64,000 nucleotides of DNA, taken from NCBI RefSeq assembly GCF_000758665.1, contig NZ_CP009285.1, positions 4,774,001 to 4,838,000 of the forward strand, written 5' to 3'. Source of the stretch: Paenibacillus borealis (GTDB taxonomy: Bacteria; Bacillota; Bacilli; Paenibacillales; Paenibacillaceae). The position numbers and the translations under genes were made by a program. Positions 26,337 to 35,761 of the stretch are shown piece after piece (the first letter of the stretch is position 1; every line of letters begins with the position of its first letter). The notes beneath the pieces are model-generated. The model had not been told where the DNA came from, did no database searches, and worked only from the letters and a program-made list of their open reading frames with translations.

Positions 26337-27173
26337 TTACCCTTTGGTGGCCCCTGACGCAATTCCCTTAACGAAATACTTCTGGAGGAAGATAAATACG
26401 ATCAGCACAGGCACCACCGACATCGCGGTTCCGGCAAAAATCATATCCCAGCGCGAGGAGAATTCCCCGATATACCGGTAGATTTCTACAACCATCGTCT
26501 TGGCCTGGCCGGAAGGCAGCACCAGCATCGGCATCAGGAAGTCATTCCAGATTCCCAGTCCGTTCAGCACCACCATACTTGCCGTAACCGGTCCGAGCAG
26601 CGGGAAGACGATTCTCCAGAAAATCCCGTAGCGGGAGCAGCCGTCAATCTCTGCCGCCTCTTCAACCTCCCGTGGTATACCTTTGACGAAGCTGGTATAG
26701 AGCAGGCAGCCGAAGCCTACGGCACCGGCGACATAGATCATGATAGGTCCGGCCAGACTGCCGTACAGACCGAGCATTCTCAGCTCCTTGAACAGCGGAA
26801 TCATATACGCCTGGAACGGAATCATCATACCGGCCAGGAAATAGACGAAGACCAGCCGCGTCCAGCGGGCATTTCTGCGTTCAATCGCGTAACCCGCCAT
26901 CGGAATAATCAGCACCTGGGCGACAATCGCCACAACGGTCAGAATCAGGCTGTTGAGGATCGCGCGCGGAAACTCCGTCTCCGTGAGCAGATATTTGAAG
27001 CTGTCTAAGTACAGTGTCTTCGGAAAAGCGATCGCGTCACGCATAATTTCGGCGTTGCTTTTGAACGCGGACATCAGATTAAAGAAAATCGGGAAGAAAA
27101 AAACAACCGCCACCAGGAGCGTAATGACAAACAGGACAATTTCAGTGATTCTCCGCTTGGTCTGCATCGTCAT
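26337..27173 (-). CDS. ABC sugar importer permease (MalG type, CUT1)
   Basis: 278-aa inner membrane permease with six helices. The ABC-docking EAA loop is EEAAEIDGCSRYGIFWRIVFPLLGP near residue 185. It follows the MalF-type permease by one base, with its GGAGG site inside that gene. The two permeases and binding protein at 28197 make a carbohydrate-uptake ABC system with no ATPase gene nearby, so a shared MsmX-type ATPase probably powers it. The sugar is unknown; neighbours suggest an oligosaccharide from plant cell wall. Confidence 0.92.
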   Translation of the reverse strand: MTMQTKRRITEIVLFVITLLVAVVFFFPIFFNLMSAFKSNAEIMRDAIAFPKTLYLDSFKYLLTETEFPRAILNSLILTVVAIVAQVLIIPMAGYAIERRNARWTRLVFVYFLAGMMIPFQAYMIPLFKELRMLGLYGSLAGPIMIYVAGAVGFGCLLYTSFVKGIPREVEEAAEIDGCSRYGIFWRIVFPLLGPVTASMVVLNGLGIWNDFLMPMLVLPSGQAKTMVVEIYRYIGEFSSRWDMIFAGTAMSVVPVLIVFIFLQKYFVKGIASGATKG

Positions 27174-27174
27174 C

Positions 27175-28113
27175 TTAGAGCTGCACCTCCCGTTTCTGCA
27201 GGAATTTAACCTGAATGACCGTAATGATCAGGATAATCAGGAACAGAACCATGGCCAGCGCCGTGCCGAAGCCTTGTCTCAGTTCACCGAAGCCTACTTT
27301 GTAGATAATATAAGTTAATGTCTCTGTCTCAAAACCCGGGCCGCCGTCAGTCATTACGGCAATCTGGTCAAATATCTTCAGCGCGCTGATCATGGAGAGC
27401 ACCATGCACACGGTCATCGAACCCGCAAGCAGCGGGAACGTAATATGCCGGAACTGCTGCCAGCCACCTGCGCCGTCAATGCTGGCCGCTTCATTAAGCT
27501 CCTGCGGAATGCCCTGCAGTCCGGCCAGATAGATGATCATATAATAACCCGCGCCTTTCCAGACCGTTGACAAAATAATCGACAGCATAGCGTATTTCGG
27601 ATTGCCCAGCCAGTCCACGATATAGTCGCCTAAACCGACGGAGGTCAGGATCTGATTAAACACGCCGAAGTTGTAATTCAAAATCATTGCCCAGACAAAG
27701 CCCATGACGATCCCGCTGAGCAGAGTCGGGAAGTAGAAGATGCTTCTGAACAAATTGCGGAACCAGCGTACCTTGTCGACCATTAAAGCCATCGCAATCG
27801 CGGCAATATTCTCAAGCAGCACCAGTGTTACCGTCATAATCATTGTGTTCTTCAAGGCATTATGCACCCGCGGACTCTGGAAAATCTCGATGAAATTGGC
27901 GAAGCCGATATACCGGACATCGCTGCTGATCCCGTCCCATGACGTGAAGCTTAAGTAGACGCTGCCTGCTGTAGGGACGATGACAAACAGTGTATATAAA
28001 AGGAATGACGGCAGGATGAACAACAGCGCGTAGGACTGCCATTTTTTCTTTTTCTTGTGTGGCTTCTCTGCGGCTGTGAATGATTTGTCTGTATTAACAA
28101 TGGATGTAGCCAT
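27175..28113 (-). CDS. ABC sugar importer permease (MalF type, CUT1)
   Basis: 312-aa permease. A basic cytoplasmic start with KPHKKKKKWQSYALLFILPS is followed by six helices and an EAA loop NEAASIDGAGGWQQFRHITFPLL near residue 215. It lies between the binding-protein gene (83 bp upstream) and the MalG-type partner, and forms the heterodimeric channel with the latter. Confidence 0.92.
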   Translation of the reverse strand: MATSIVNTDKSFTAAEKPHKKKKKWQSYALLFILPSFLLYTLFVIVPTAGSVYLSFTSWDGISSDVRYIGFANFIEIFQSPRVHNALKNTMIMTVTLVLLENIAAIAMALMVDKVRWFRNLFRSIFYFPTLLSGIVMGFVWAMILNYNFGVFNQILTSVGLGDYIVDWLGNPKYAMLSIILSTVWKGAGYYMIIYLAGLQGIPQELNEAASIDGAGGWQQFRHITFPLLAGSMTVCMVLSMISALKIFDQIAVMTDGGPGFETETLTYIIYKVGFGELRQGFGTALAMVLFLIILIITVIQVKFLQKREVQL

Positions 28114-28196
28114 GGTTCCTCTCCCCTCCCTGGGACGCGCTTGTTTAGAGAAGGATAACCTCTGCCGGAGCAGAGGCTATCTTCCGGCGCTTTTAT

Positions 28197-29549
28197 TTAC
28201 ATTGAATTGGCTTTGACCTGATTGTCATATTCGGTATCGGCCTTCTTCATATAGTCCGTTACGTCCGCATCGTTCACTACCATATCCTGGAGCAGCTTAT
28301 AGTACCAGTTGCGGAATTGCGGAGGAATCAGGTTATCTCCCCACCAGTTGTTGATGGCCAATGATTTGGTTACGTTCGTGTCGGCAATGAGATCAAGTGC
28401 AACCTGCATTTGCTCACTGGTCTCATAGGTTACTTTCTCTTTGGTGGAAGGAATGGCATTGATCGAAGCCAGATAGACCGAGTACTGTTCCGGTTCAAAG
28501 AAGAAGCGGATGAAGTCTTTGATCGCTTCCGTTTTATCGGCATCCTTGGCGGCATCAGTAGATAAGGACCAGCCGGCCGGTGACGGGAGACCGATGACAT
28601 TTAATTTGCCTGCACGGTCCGGAACAGCATAGAAGCCGAACTCGAAGCTTGGGTCAGCTTCAGCGATCTGGGTGAACATCCATGTGCCGGAGAACAGCTG
28701 TGCGGCTTTGCCGGATACCAGAATCGAAGCGGTCTGATTATCTGCGGTGCTCAGCCAGCCTTTATCCACATAGTTCTTGAACAGCTCTTTGAAATCGGTT
28801 ATGCCCTGAACCACATCAGGATCGGCGAAACTGACGGTCTTGGCTGTACGTTTGGAGTTCCAGTCCGGATCTTTGCTGTAGACATCGTCGATCAGGAATT
28901 TATTGACCCAGAAGCCCATATGGAAGATATCCTTGCCGCCTACTACCAGCGGGGAGATACCTGTAGCTTTCAATTTTTCCTGGATGGCAATGAACTCGTC
29001 ATAGGTTTTGGGAAGCTCGGTGATCCCTGCGTCAGCGTAGGCTTTTTTGCTGTAAATGATCCCTTGCGGGGCGTTCACCTGCATTGGAGCGTTCCATACC
29101 TTGCCGTCCACCTGTGGAGGAGACTCGAACAGATCCAGCAGATCAGCGGGCAGCTCTACGATTTTGCCGGCATCCGCGAATACCTGGGTATCCCGCATTT
29201 CCACGAGATCCGGGAACTCGCCAACCGCATCCTTGGTCTTCAGCCAGTCCAGATAAGCGGCAGATGAAGTTTCACTTAAGTCTTTGATGGTCACGTTAGG
29301 ATTGGCTTCCATGAACTTCTTAACGGTATCGGCAATGGCCTTCTTGGTCGCCGGATCACCTGACGCATAACCGATGGTGAAGCTGACGTCTTTCTTGGCA
29401 GCATCAGTTGCTGCTGTATTTCCTGCCGGAGCTTCAGTCGCCGCTGCGTTGCCGCCGCTGGCATTGTTATTGTTATTTCCGCCGCATGCGGTAAGTACAG
29501 TTGTTGCTGCGAGCAGCATGACGGATAATTTCGTAATGGTGTTCTTCAT
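28197..29549 (-). CDS. Sugar-binding lipoprotein of the ABC importer
   Basis: 450-aa family 1 extracellular solute-binding protein. Signal peptide MKNTITKLSVMLLAATTVLTACGG has the lipobox LTAC (Cys22), followed by an Asn/Ala/Thr-rich linker. The mature part includes FTIGYASGDPATKKAI, GEFPDLVEMRDT, APQGIIYSKKAYADAG and NNWWGDNLIPPQFRNW. GGGGAGG lies 11 nt before the chosen ATG. It has its own promoter and cre-like site (29614-29666), so importer expression is separable from the two-component unit upstream. It is a close paralogue of the protein at 29792-31144. Confidence 0.92.
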   Translation of the reverse strand: MKNTITKLSVMLLAATTVLTACGGNNNNNASGGNAAATEAPAGNTAATDAAKKDVSFTIGYASGDPATKKAIADTVKKFMEANPNVTIKDLSETSSAAYLDWLKTKDAVGEFPDLVEMRDTQVFADAGKIVELPADLLDLFESPPQVDGKVWNAPMQVNAPQGIIYSKKAYADAGITELPKTYDEFIAIQEKLKATGISPLVVGGKDIFHMGFWVNKFLIDDVYSKDPDWNSKRTAKTVSFADPDVVQGITDFKELFKNYVDKGWLSTADNQTASILVSGKAAQLFSGTWMFTQIAEADPSFEFGFYAVPDRAGKLNVIGLPSPAGWSLSTDAAKDADKTEAIKDFIRFFFEPEQYSVYLASINAIPSTKEKVTYETSEQMQVALDLIADTNVTKSLAINNWWGDNLIPPQFRNWYYKLLQDMVVNDADVTDYMKKADTEYDNQVKANSM

Positions 29550-29613
29550 ATCTTTAGTAACCTCCCCTTTGGTGTACAACCCGGAAACTGCCGGCCGATG
29601 TGTGCATCACCGC

Positions 29614-29628
29614 TCGTAAGCGTTTCCT
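29614..29628 (-). promoter_or_regulatory. cre-like site at the importer promoter
   Basis: The core CGTAAGCGTTTCCT (plus strand) keeps the central AAGCGTTT of cre sites but misses three defined positions. It covers about +3 to +17 relative to the predicted promoter at 29638-29666, the classic repression position. Confidence 0.45.
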
Positions 29629-29637
29629 TGTGTTCCA

Positions 29638-29666
29638 AGAATAGCATTCAGCTCCCAGGGTTTGAA
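29638..29666 (-). promoter_or_regulatory. Predicted promoter of the ABC importer genes
   Basis: On the minus strand TTCAAA (29661-29666) and TATTCT (29638-29643) are separated by 17 nt. Both boxes match consensus at four of six positions. It lies about 90 bp upstream of the binding-protein start and downstream of the terminator at 29737-29769. Confidence 0.45.
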
Positions 29667-29736
29667 TGAACTAATTTAAGGGGGATATGCGGTAAATTTA
29701 AGAAGAATAGAAGCAGACCGGGACAGATAAGGAATG

Positions 29737-29769
29737 CAAAAAAAACGAAAGTCCACAGACCCCCGTTTT
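29737..29769 (-). terminator. Terminator after the second binding-protein gene
   Basis: On the minus strand AAAACG pairs with CGTTTT around an inner GTC-TGTG-GAC stem, followed by a T8 run. It separates the response regulator-kinase-binding protein unit from the importer unit. Confidence 0.65.
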
Positions 29770-29791
29770 CTTCACCTGCTATTGTGTACTC

Positions 29792-31144
29792 TCACTGCCG
29801 GTATTCCTGTACCTGCCTGTCGTATTCAGTATCGGCCCGTTTCATGTATTCTAGTACATCGCCATCCTTCACAACCATCTCCTGCAGCAGCTTGTAGAAC
29901 CAGTTGCGGAACTGCGGAGGAATCAGATTGTCTCCCCACCAGTTATTGATCATCAGCGACTTGGTCACCTTAGGGTCAGCCATCAGGTCAAGCACTACCT
30001 GCATTTGTTCCCCAGGCTCACGCTTAAGCTCCTGTTTGGTGGAAGGAATAGAATCGATGCTGTCCAGGAACCTGGAATAGGGCTCCGGTGAGAAAAAGAA
30101 CCGGATGAAGTCTTCGATCGCCTGCTTTTTGCGCGGGTCCCCCGCAGCCTGGGCAGACAGCGACCAGCCGGTAGGCGACTGCAGGCCGACCACATTCACT
30201 TTCCCTTTGCGGTCCGGAACAGCATAGAAGCCGAATTCAAAGCCGGGATCCGCTGCCTTGATCTGTGAGAACATCCAGGAGCCGGAGAACAGCTGCGCAG
30301 CCTTGCCGGATACCAGAATGGACGCCGTCTGGTTATCCCCTGTGCCAAGCCAGCCTTGATCCACATCATTCCTGAACAGCTGCTTGAAATCTGTCATCGC
30401 CCGGACGACATTATCATCGGCAAACCTGACTTTACCGGCATTCCGTTTCGCATTCCAGTCCGGATCGGCGGCATATACATCATCAATCAGAAATTTATTG
30501 ACCCAGAACCCCAGATGAAAAATATCTTTGCCGCCGACGACGAGCGGAGTGATTCCGCTTGCCCGCAATCTTTCCTGGATCTCCAGAAATTCAGCATAGG
30601 TTGCCGGAAGTGCCTTAATGCCTGCATCGGCATAAGCTTTCTTACTGTAAATAATCCCCTGCGGTGCAGAGACAAACAGCGGGGCATTCCATACCTTGCC
30701 GTCTATCTTCGGCGGATGGTCGAACAAGTCTGCTATATCATCCGGCAGCGGAACAATCTTATCTGCACCGGCAAAAGCCTCGGTGTCCCTCATCTCTACG
30801 AGATCAGGGAACTCACCCACGGCATCCTTAACCTTCAGCCAGTCCATATAGGCAGAGGAGCTAGTCTCACTGACATCCTGAATCAGGATATCCGGATAGG
30901 CTTCCATAAAAGCCTTGATGGTAACCTCGATGGCTTGCTTGGTCGCCGCATCGCCAGAGGCGTAACCAATGGTAAAGCTCACTTTCCCGCTTCCAGGCGC
31001 CGTATCTGAGCTGCTATTCGGATCAGCCGCATGATTTCCGGCAATCCCGCCTGATCCGGCCTGGTCTCTGCAGCCGCACAGGATAAGGGCTGCCACCAGC
31101 GGCAATATCGCCAGTCTCACGTTTGTAACCTTCTGTATCGGCAT
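29792..31144 (-). CDS. Second sugar-binding lipoprotein, linked to the sensor kinase
   Basis: 450-aa paralogue of the importer's binding protein, the same mature length and long shared stretches (GEFPDLVEMRDT, APQGIIYSKKAYADAGI, VGGKDIFH, DNQTASILVSGKAAQLFSG, NNWWGDNLIPPQFRNW). Its signal peptide differs: ILPLVAALILCGC with lipobox LILCGC. The ATG at 31144 follows AGGAGGTCACAGGGG and is 14 bp past the kinase stop, so it is transcribed with the kinase and response regulator. That placement suggests a role in presenting ligand to the sensor, or an alternative receptor for the importer; both are inference. Confidence 0.88.
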   Translation of the reverse strand: MPIQKVTNVRLAILPLVAALILCGCRDQAGSGGIAGNHAADPNSSSDTAPGSGKVSFTIGYASGDAATKQAIEVTIKAFMEAYPDILIQDVSETSSSAYMDWLKVKDAVGEFPDLVEMRDTEAFAGADKIVPLPDDIADLFDHPPKIDGKVWNAPLFVSAPQGIIYSKKAYADAGIKALPATYAEFLEIQERLRASGITPLVVGGKDIFHLGFWVNKFLIDDVYAADPDWNAKRNAGKVRFADDNVVRAMTDFKQLFRNDVDQGWLGTGDNQTASILVSGKAAQLFSGSWMFSQIKAADPGFEFGFYAVPDRKGKVNVVGLQSPTGWSLSAQAAGDPRKKQAIEDFIRFFFSPEPYSRFLDSIDSIPSTKQELKREPGEQMQVVLDLMADPKVTKSLMINNWWGDNLIPPQFRNWFYKLLQEMVVKDGDVLEYMKRADTEYDRQVQEYRQ

Positions 31145-31158
31145 CCCCTGTGACCTCC

Positions 31159-32928
31159 TCATTCTGTGATAACCGGGAACGTCAGCGTAATAGACGTCCC
31201 GACATGCTCTCTGCTGTTCACAGACAGGCCATACGCCTCCCCGAAGCTGGAGCGGATGCGCTCATGCACATTTTTCATACCGACATTCTTACTTGGAGCC
31301 TCCGGGTCTTCCAGAATCTTGTTGATGCGGGACAGCGTTTCCCTGCTCATCCCCACGCCATCGTCATATATCGTAATTGCCACCACTTGCTCTCTCCGTT
31401 CGACCGTAATGCCGACAGTCCCTTTTCCCTGCAGGCGCAGGCCATGCTGAACCGCATTCTCCACCATCGGCTGCAGGGACAGCTTCAGGATAGGCCAGTC
31501 CAGATTAACATCAGGGGCAATGTCCAGATGCAGCTCGAAGCGGTTCTCATACCGCACAGAAATGATATAGAAGTAATTCTGCAGATGGGCGAGCTCACTG
31601 GCAATGCTTACGCGGTCTTCCCCGTAATCGATGACGTATTTCAGCTCATTGGAAAGTGCCAGAATCATATCCGCCACTTCCCCCGCTTCCTTATCCACGG
31701 CGTTCATCCGGATCACTTCAAGGGTGTTATACAGGTAATGGGGCCGGATCTGGCTCTTCAGCGCGTTCAGCTCGGTCTGTTTCTGCTTAATCTGGGCCAC
31801 ATAGGCCTCATCAATATAGACCTGCAGCCGCTCCACCATCCGGTTGAACCCGTGGGCCAGCCTGCCCATCTCATCATTGCTGTTCACGGAGAGCTGGATA
31901 TCCAGCTTGCCCGACTCCACCACGGCCATCTGCCTGATCAGCTCCCGGATGGGAGCCGCGAGACGTCTGGAGAACCAGGCACCCATGACAATCATTACAA
32001 AAGCACAGATGCCAATGGCAATATACACCGTTGCCCGCGCCGACAGCAGCTGTTCGAACAGGTTGCCGCGGTGGATTTTGGCAATGACCTGGCCATTCAA
32101 AAAAGGGATGCTCTCACTGAGCACAATCATCTCATCATTGGATTGAGCAGCAGTTGGAACCCCCGCCGTACCGGCAGGCTGGTTGCTGAAATAGGTCCGC
32201 CCCTCCCCGTCGAGCAGATACAGCTCATCCTTCTCCCCAAGACTCAGCTCCCGGAAGAACTGCTGGAATAACGAGGTGTCGATATCAAGAAAAAGCGTTC
32301 CGACTACCTTCGGCTCTTTGGTCACCCGTCCGGAGGTATCAATCAGGCTGCGCCCGATCGTGAACACCTGGCGGTCTGAACCATAGAAATAACTGTCCTG
32401 ATGGGTCGGGAAAATAGCCACCTTCGAAGGGTCATCTGCCATGGCGGACAGCCACTCCGCATTCGGAACCGTCTCCATATTCAGCGACCGGTTGCTGCGC
32501 TCCTGTACATACATTTTACCGTCAGACTGGCGGATGAACTGGACACTTGAGATATATGAATCACTGAACAGTACCGTCTTCAGGAAAGACTCTATCGGAA
32601 TGGTGTTGATCTGCTCCAGCTCATTCACATTCTGTGTCTGGTTCTGCGAATAGCTCTCGATGAACCCTTCATAACGGCCCGTATACATCAATTTGGACAC
32701 TTCATTATACTGATTGAACGCAGAATTCAGATTATAGCTCATATAGAGCACCATTTGCTGCAGATTGCTGGTCGTATACCGCTCCACATAACCGGAGAAG
32801 GTCTGTACGGAGAAAAAACTCAGCGCAAACAGCGGAATTAGCCCGACCAGCAGGAAGGATGCAGAAAATTTAACGAAAATACTCTTCGGTCCCCTTCCCC
32901 AAATCGGCATAGGCCATCCTCTTTTCAC
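31159..32928 (-). CDS. YesM-type sensor histidine kinase
   Basis: 589-aa membrane kinase. One helix near residues 20-42 and another near 293-312 bracket a large extracellular dCache-like sensor; a HAMP domain (LAAPIRELIRQMAVVESG...NDEMGRLAHGFNRM) follows, then a HisKA_7TM-like His_kinase domain with acceptor His in SQIRPHYLYNTLEVIRM and the N-box LQPMVENAVQHGL plus DDGVGM. The start may be GTG at 32928 or ATG at 32910 (MPIWGRGPKS), which has GAGG 7 nt upstream. It lies 23 bp behind its response regulator. Confidence 0.92.
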   Translation of the reverse strand: MKRGWPMPIWGRGPKSIFVKFSASFLLVGLIPLFALSFFSVQTFSGYVERYTTSNLQQMVLYMSYNLNSAFNQYNEVSKLMYTGRYEGFIESYSQNQTQNVNELEQINTIPIESFLKTVLFSDSYISSVQFIRQSDGKMYVQERSNRSLNMETVPNAEWLSAMADDPSKVAIFPTHQDSYFYGSDRQVFTIGRSLIDTSGRVTKEPKVVGTLFLDIDTSLFQQFFRELSLGEKDELYLLDGEGRTYFSNQPAGTAGVPTAAQSNDEMIVLSESIPFLNGQVIAKIHRGNLFEQLLSARATVYIAIGICAFVMIVMGAWFSRRLAAPIRELIRQMAVVESGKLDIQLSVNSNDEMGRLAHGFNRMVERLQVYIDEAYVAQIKQKQTELNALKSQIRPHYLYNTLEVIRMNAVDKEAGEVADMILALSNELKYVIDYGEDRVSIASELAHLQNYFYIISVRYENRFELHLDIAPDVNLDWPILKLSLQPMVENAVQHGLRLQGKGTVGITVERREQVVAITIYDDGVGMSRETLSRINKILEDPEAPSKNVGMKNVHERIRSSFGEAYGLSVNSREHVGTSITLTFPVITE

Positions 32929-32951
32929 TCTTTGATCACCCTCCGGTCCGC

Positions 32952-34550
32952 TTAGTTCCTAACCGACTGCTTGTACTCCTGCGGCAGCTTGCCGAATTGC
33001 TTCTTGAACATATCGCTGAAATGCCGTGCATTGTTATAGCCGACCCGGTCAGCAATCTCATAGACCATCAGATCACTCTGCAGCAGCAGACGCTGCGCAT
33101 GGCTCATCCGTACTTCGGTAACATAATTCTTGAAATTCTGTCCGGTATGCTTCTTGAAAAAGCTGCTGAAATAATAGGGATTCATGTACACCATTGCAGC
33201 TATGGACTCCAGTGTAATATTCTCGGCATAATGCTCCTCCACATAGGTTTTCACCTGCGTTAGCTGCGGCATTTCCTTGCCGGAGCTCCGGCAGCTCAGC
33301 TGATCGGTCATTTTGGACAGAACCGCTTCGAATTCCTGGCGCAAGGCACAGAAGGTCGGGGCATCCGCCAGCTTTTCCAATAGCGGCTTCCCTCCTTGAT
33401 TCAACAGCCCCGCATCCGCGCCGAAATCAGCCATATCCTGTTCGAGCTGGATCACGGCATTGTACACATAGGACACCGCCTGGTTCCGGCTATCCCCTGA
33501 GAGCAGACGTACAGTTTCCAGCAGTTCAGCGGTTAATGCCTTCACCCGCTCCTTGTCGAGCGATTTGAGCGCTTCCGGGAAGCTGCTCTGGATGGCGGCA
33601 AGTGCGGATAACGGCACAGCAGCCTCCAGCGGCTCAGCAGGATAGGAAATCACCCGGTTCAGTCCGGCGAAATATCTGAATTTTAGCGCTTTCAAAGCAG
33701 ACTGGTAGGAATCCGCCGCCTCTTCAATACCGCTTGCCGGTTCGCCGATGCCTATAGACACCTGCAGCTTCAGGAAGCTGTTGATTTTGTGATGCAGATC
33801 CTCCATTAATTGCTGCGGCTCATTCAGATGCTCATGCTGCAGCAGCACTCCGAAGCGTTCACCTTTGCGGAACACATACCCGTTGCCTCTGCCGTCCACC
33901 GTCTCCTTGATGATGTTCAACAAGGCGAATTCCACCAGCTTGCGTTCCCGTTCCTCCCAGCGCGAAGGCTGGCCGCTGTATTCATCCGTCTCAATAACGC
34001 ATACGCTGGCATAGCGGGTAATCGCCGTGTTGCCCATCCGGGCAAGTGTAGCAGCAGCGGCCTTATTGCCGTCGGTCAGCTGCTCCAGCTGCTCCTCAAC
34101 CGTAACAGACAGGTTCTTCCGCTCATAGGATTTGAGCATTTCCTTGTTGCGCTCCTCCTCCGATTCCTGGCGGATCGCCGTAGCTGCACGGATCACCACC
34201 TGCTCCAGCTGGCCCGTATTCACCGGTTTGACCAGGTAATCCAGTGCCCCGTATTGCACTGCCTGCTGTGCATAAGCGAATTCCTGATAAGCGCTGATAA
34301 AGACCACCTTAATCGGCCGCTGCGCCTGATGAATCTCACGGATAATATCGATGCCGGAATAACCCGGCATGCTGATGTCGCTGATAATCAGATCCGGAAG
34401 GCAGCTGTCGATCATCGCTTTCAGCTCTATCCCGTCACATGCTTCTCCTACTATATTAAGCCCGAGGCTCTCCCAGGAAATGAGCTTCTTCAGCCCGCGC
34501 AGAATGACCGGTTCGTCATCCGCGAGCAGCACCCGTATCGGTCTGTTCAT
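32952..34550 (-). CDS. YesN-type response regulator with AraC DNA-binding domain
   Basis: 532-aa regulator. The receiver domain (residues 3-120) has the acidic pair in LLADDEP, the phosphoacceptor Asp in DLIISDISMPGYSG and the conserved Lys in DYLVKPVN. A long middle region (about 150-420) is typical of YesN proteins. The C-terminal AraC domain (about 430-530) shows ITLESIAAMVYMNPYYFSSFFKKHTGQNFKNYV and YEIADRVGYNNARHFSDMFKKQFGKLPQEYK. GGAGGTGCAGCA precedes the ATG. It heads the regulator-kinase-binding protein unit and probably activates the importer genes downstream. Confidence 0.93.
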   Translation of the reverse strand: MNRPIRVLLADDEPVILRGLKKLISWESLGLNIVGEACDGIELKAMIDSCLPDLIISDISMPGYSGIDIIREIHQAQRPIKVVFISAYQEFAYAQQAVQYGALDYLVKPVNTGQLEQVVIRAATAIRQESEEERNKEMLKSYERKNLSVTVEEQLEQLTDGNKAAAATLARMGNTAITRYASVCVIETDEYSGQPSRWEERERKLVEFALLNIIKETVDGRGNGYVFRKGERFGVLLQHEHLNEPQQLMEDLHHKINSFLKLQVSIGIGEPASGIEEAADSYQSALKALKFRYFAGLNRVISYPAEPLEAAVPLSALAAIQSSFPEALKSLDKERVKALTAELLETVRLLSGDSRNQAVSYVYNAVIQLEQDMADFGADAGLLNQGGKPLLEKLADAPTFCALRQEFEAVLSKMTDQLSCRSSGKEMPQLTQVKTYVEEHYAENITLESIAAMVYMNPYYFSSFFKKHTGQNFKNYVTEVRMSHAQRLLLQSDLMVYEIADRVGYNNARHFSDMFKKQFGKLPQEYKQSVRN

Positions 34551-34804
34551 TGCTGCACCTCCGCATGGTTGAGATATATATGATTACTTTATTGCCATGA
34601 GCGATGAGATTCATCCAATTATACTGTATCATGACATCCCCGGCAGCCGGGTGAAGCTTTTTAAGAAGAAAGAGCAGTTTTTTAAGCATCTGTACCGCAC
34701 CTGAACATGGGCGAAGCTGGGAACACCGGCCGGACTCATGGTACAATACAACCAGAATTGATCTGCTATGCAGGGCAGGTGAACTTAAGACTCTTATATA
34801 ATCC

Positions 34805-35578
34805 TTGAAAAAGTTGGTGACCTGCTTGATCTACCTCATTAAATTCGCATACAGCTTTGTTCTGCCGCCGGGAATCTTTGTGATCCTGCTGCTGGGGATG
34901 GTGGTCTGGCTGTGGAAAAGCAGCCGCCGGCCGGCGGTTGTGCTGCTCGCAGTGAGTCTGCTGCTCTATCTGTCAATGACCCCTGTGGTCAGTGACTTGC
35001 TGATCGGCAGTCTGGAACGGCAGTACAAGCAGCCTTCTGCTGCAGAAGGCGATGTTATTGTCATCCTGGGCGGCGGCGCTACCTCCGGCACTCCGGATCT
35101 GGACGGGCAGGGCAATATGTCCGGTCCGGCGGCGAACCGGCTGCTGGCTGCCGCCCGGCTGTACCGGCAGACCGGACTGCCGGTTATTTTCTCCGGCGGC
35201 CAGGTGTTTGCGGATAGCGGCAATGAAGCGGATATCGCCCGGCGGCAGCTGATCGGACTCGGTATCCCGGCAGAAGACATCCTGCCGGAGAACCGCTCGC
35301 TCAACACCGAGCAGAATGCGGTCAACACCGCTGCACTTATGCAGGAGCACGGTTTCAGCCGTCCGGTGCTGGTCACTTCCGCCTTCCATATTGCGCGCAG
35401 CATGGTGCAGTTTGAGCACGCCGGACTAACGCCGCAGCCTTTCCCGGTGGATTACCAGGCCAGCCGCCCCATGTCACTCTACGTAAGCAAATTCACTCCC
35501 TCTGCCGGGGCTGTCTCAACCACCGGGCTGGCGCTGAAGGAGTATCTGGGGCTTGTGGCAGCGAAGCTGTTGCCTTAA
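34805..35578 (+). CDS. DUF218 (YdcF/SanA-like) membrane protein
   Basis: 257-aa protein with two or three N-terminal helices (about residues 8-60) and an extracytoplasmic DUF218 domain: VIVILGGG, AANRLLAAARLYRQTGLPVIFSGGQ, ILPENRSLNTEQNAVNTAAL and VLVTSAFHIARSM. Members of this family affect cell-envelope integrity, but the reaction is not established. The start is TTG at 34805 or GTG at 34817; neither has a good ribosome site, and TATAAT ends only a few bases upstream, so the start is uncertain. Confidence 0.8.
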   Translation: MKKLVTCLIYLIKFAYSFVLPPGIFVILLLGMVVWLWKSSRRPAVVLLAVSLLLYLSMTPVVSDLLIGSLERQYKQPSAAEGDVIVILGGGATSGTPDLDGQGNMSGPAANRLLAAARLYRQTGLPVIFSGGQVFADSGNEADIARRQLIGLGIPAEDILPENRSLNTEQNAVNTAALMQEHGFSRPVLVTSAFHIARSMVQFEHAGLTPQPFPVDYQASRPMSLYVSKFTPSAGAVSTTGLALKEYLGLVAAKLLP

Positions 35579-35761
35579 CTGTTCAAACTGCAAATCGGGC
35601 ATGAAGGGCAAAACCGAGTAACTCTGAACGCTTGTGGTCTGCAATCCGCTCGTATAAGAATAACATTGATTACCTTGCTGACCGCTGTTCAGCCTTAACG
35701 GAACAAATCCGGTCTCTCGCGGAATGAGCTTCGCCCTGAACGGAGCAAACCGAACGCTCGC

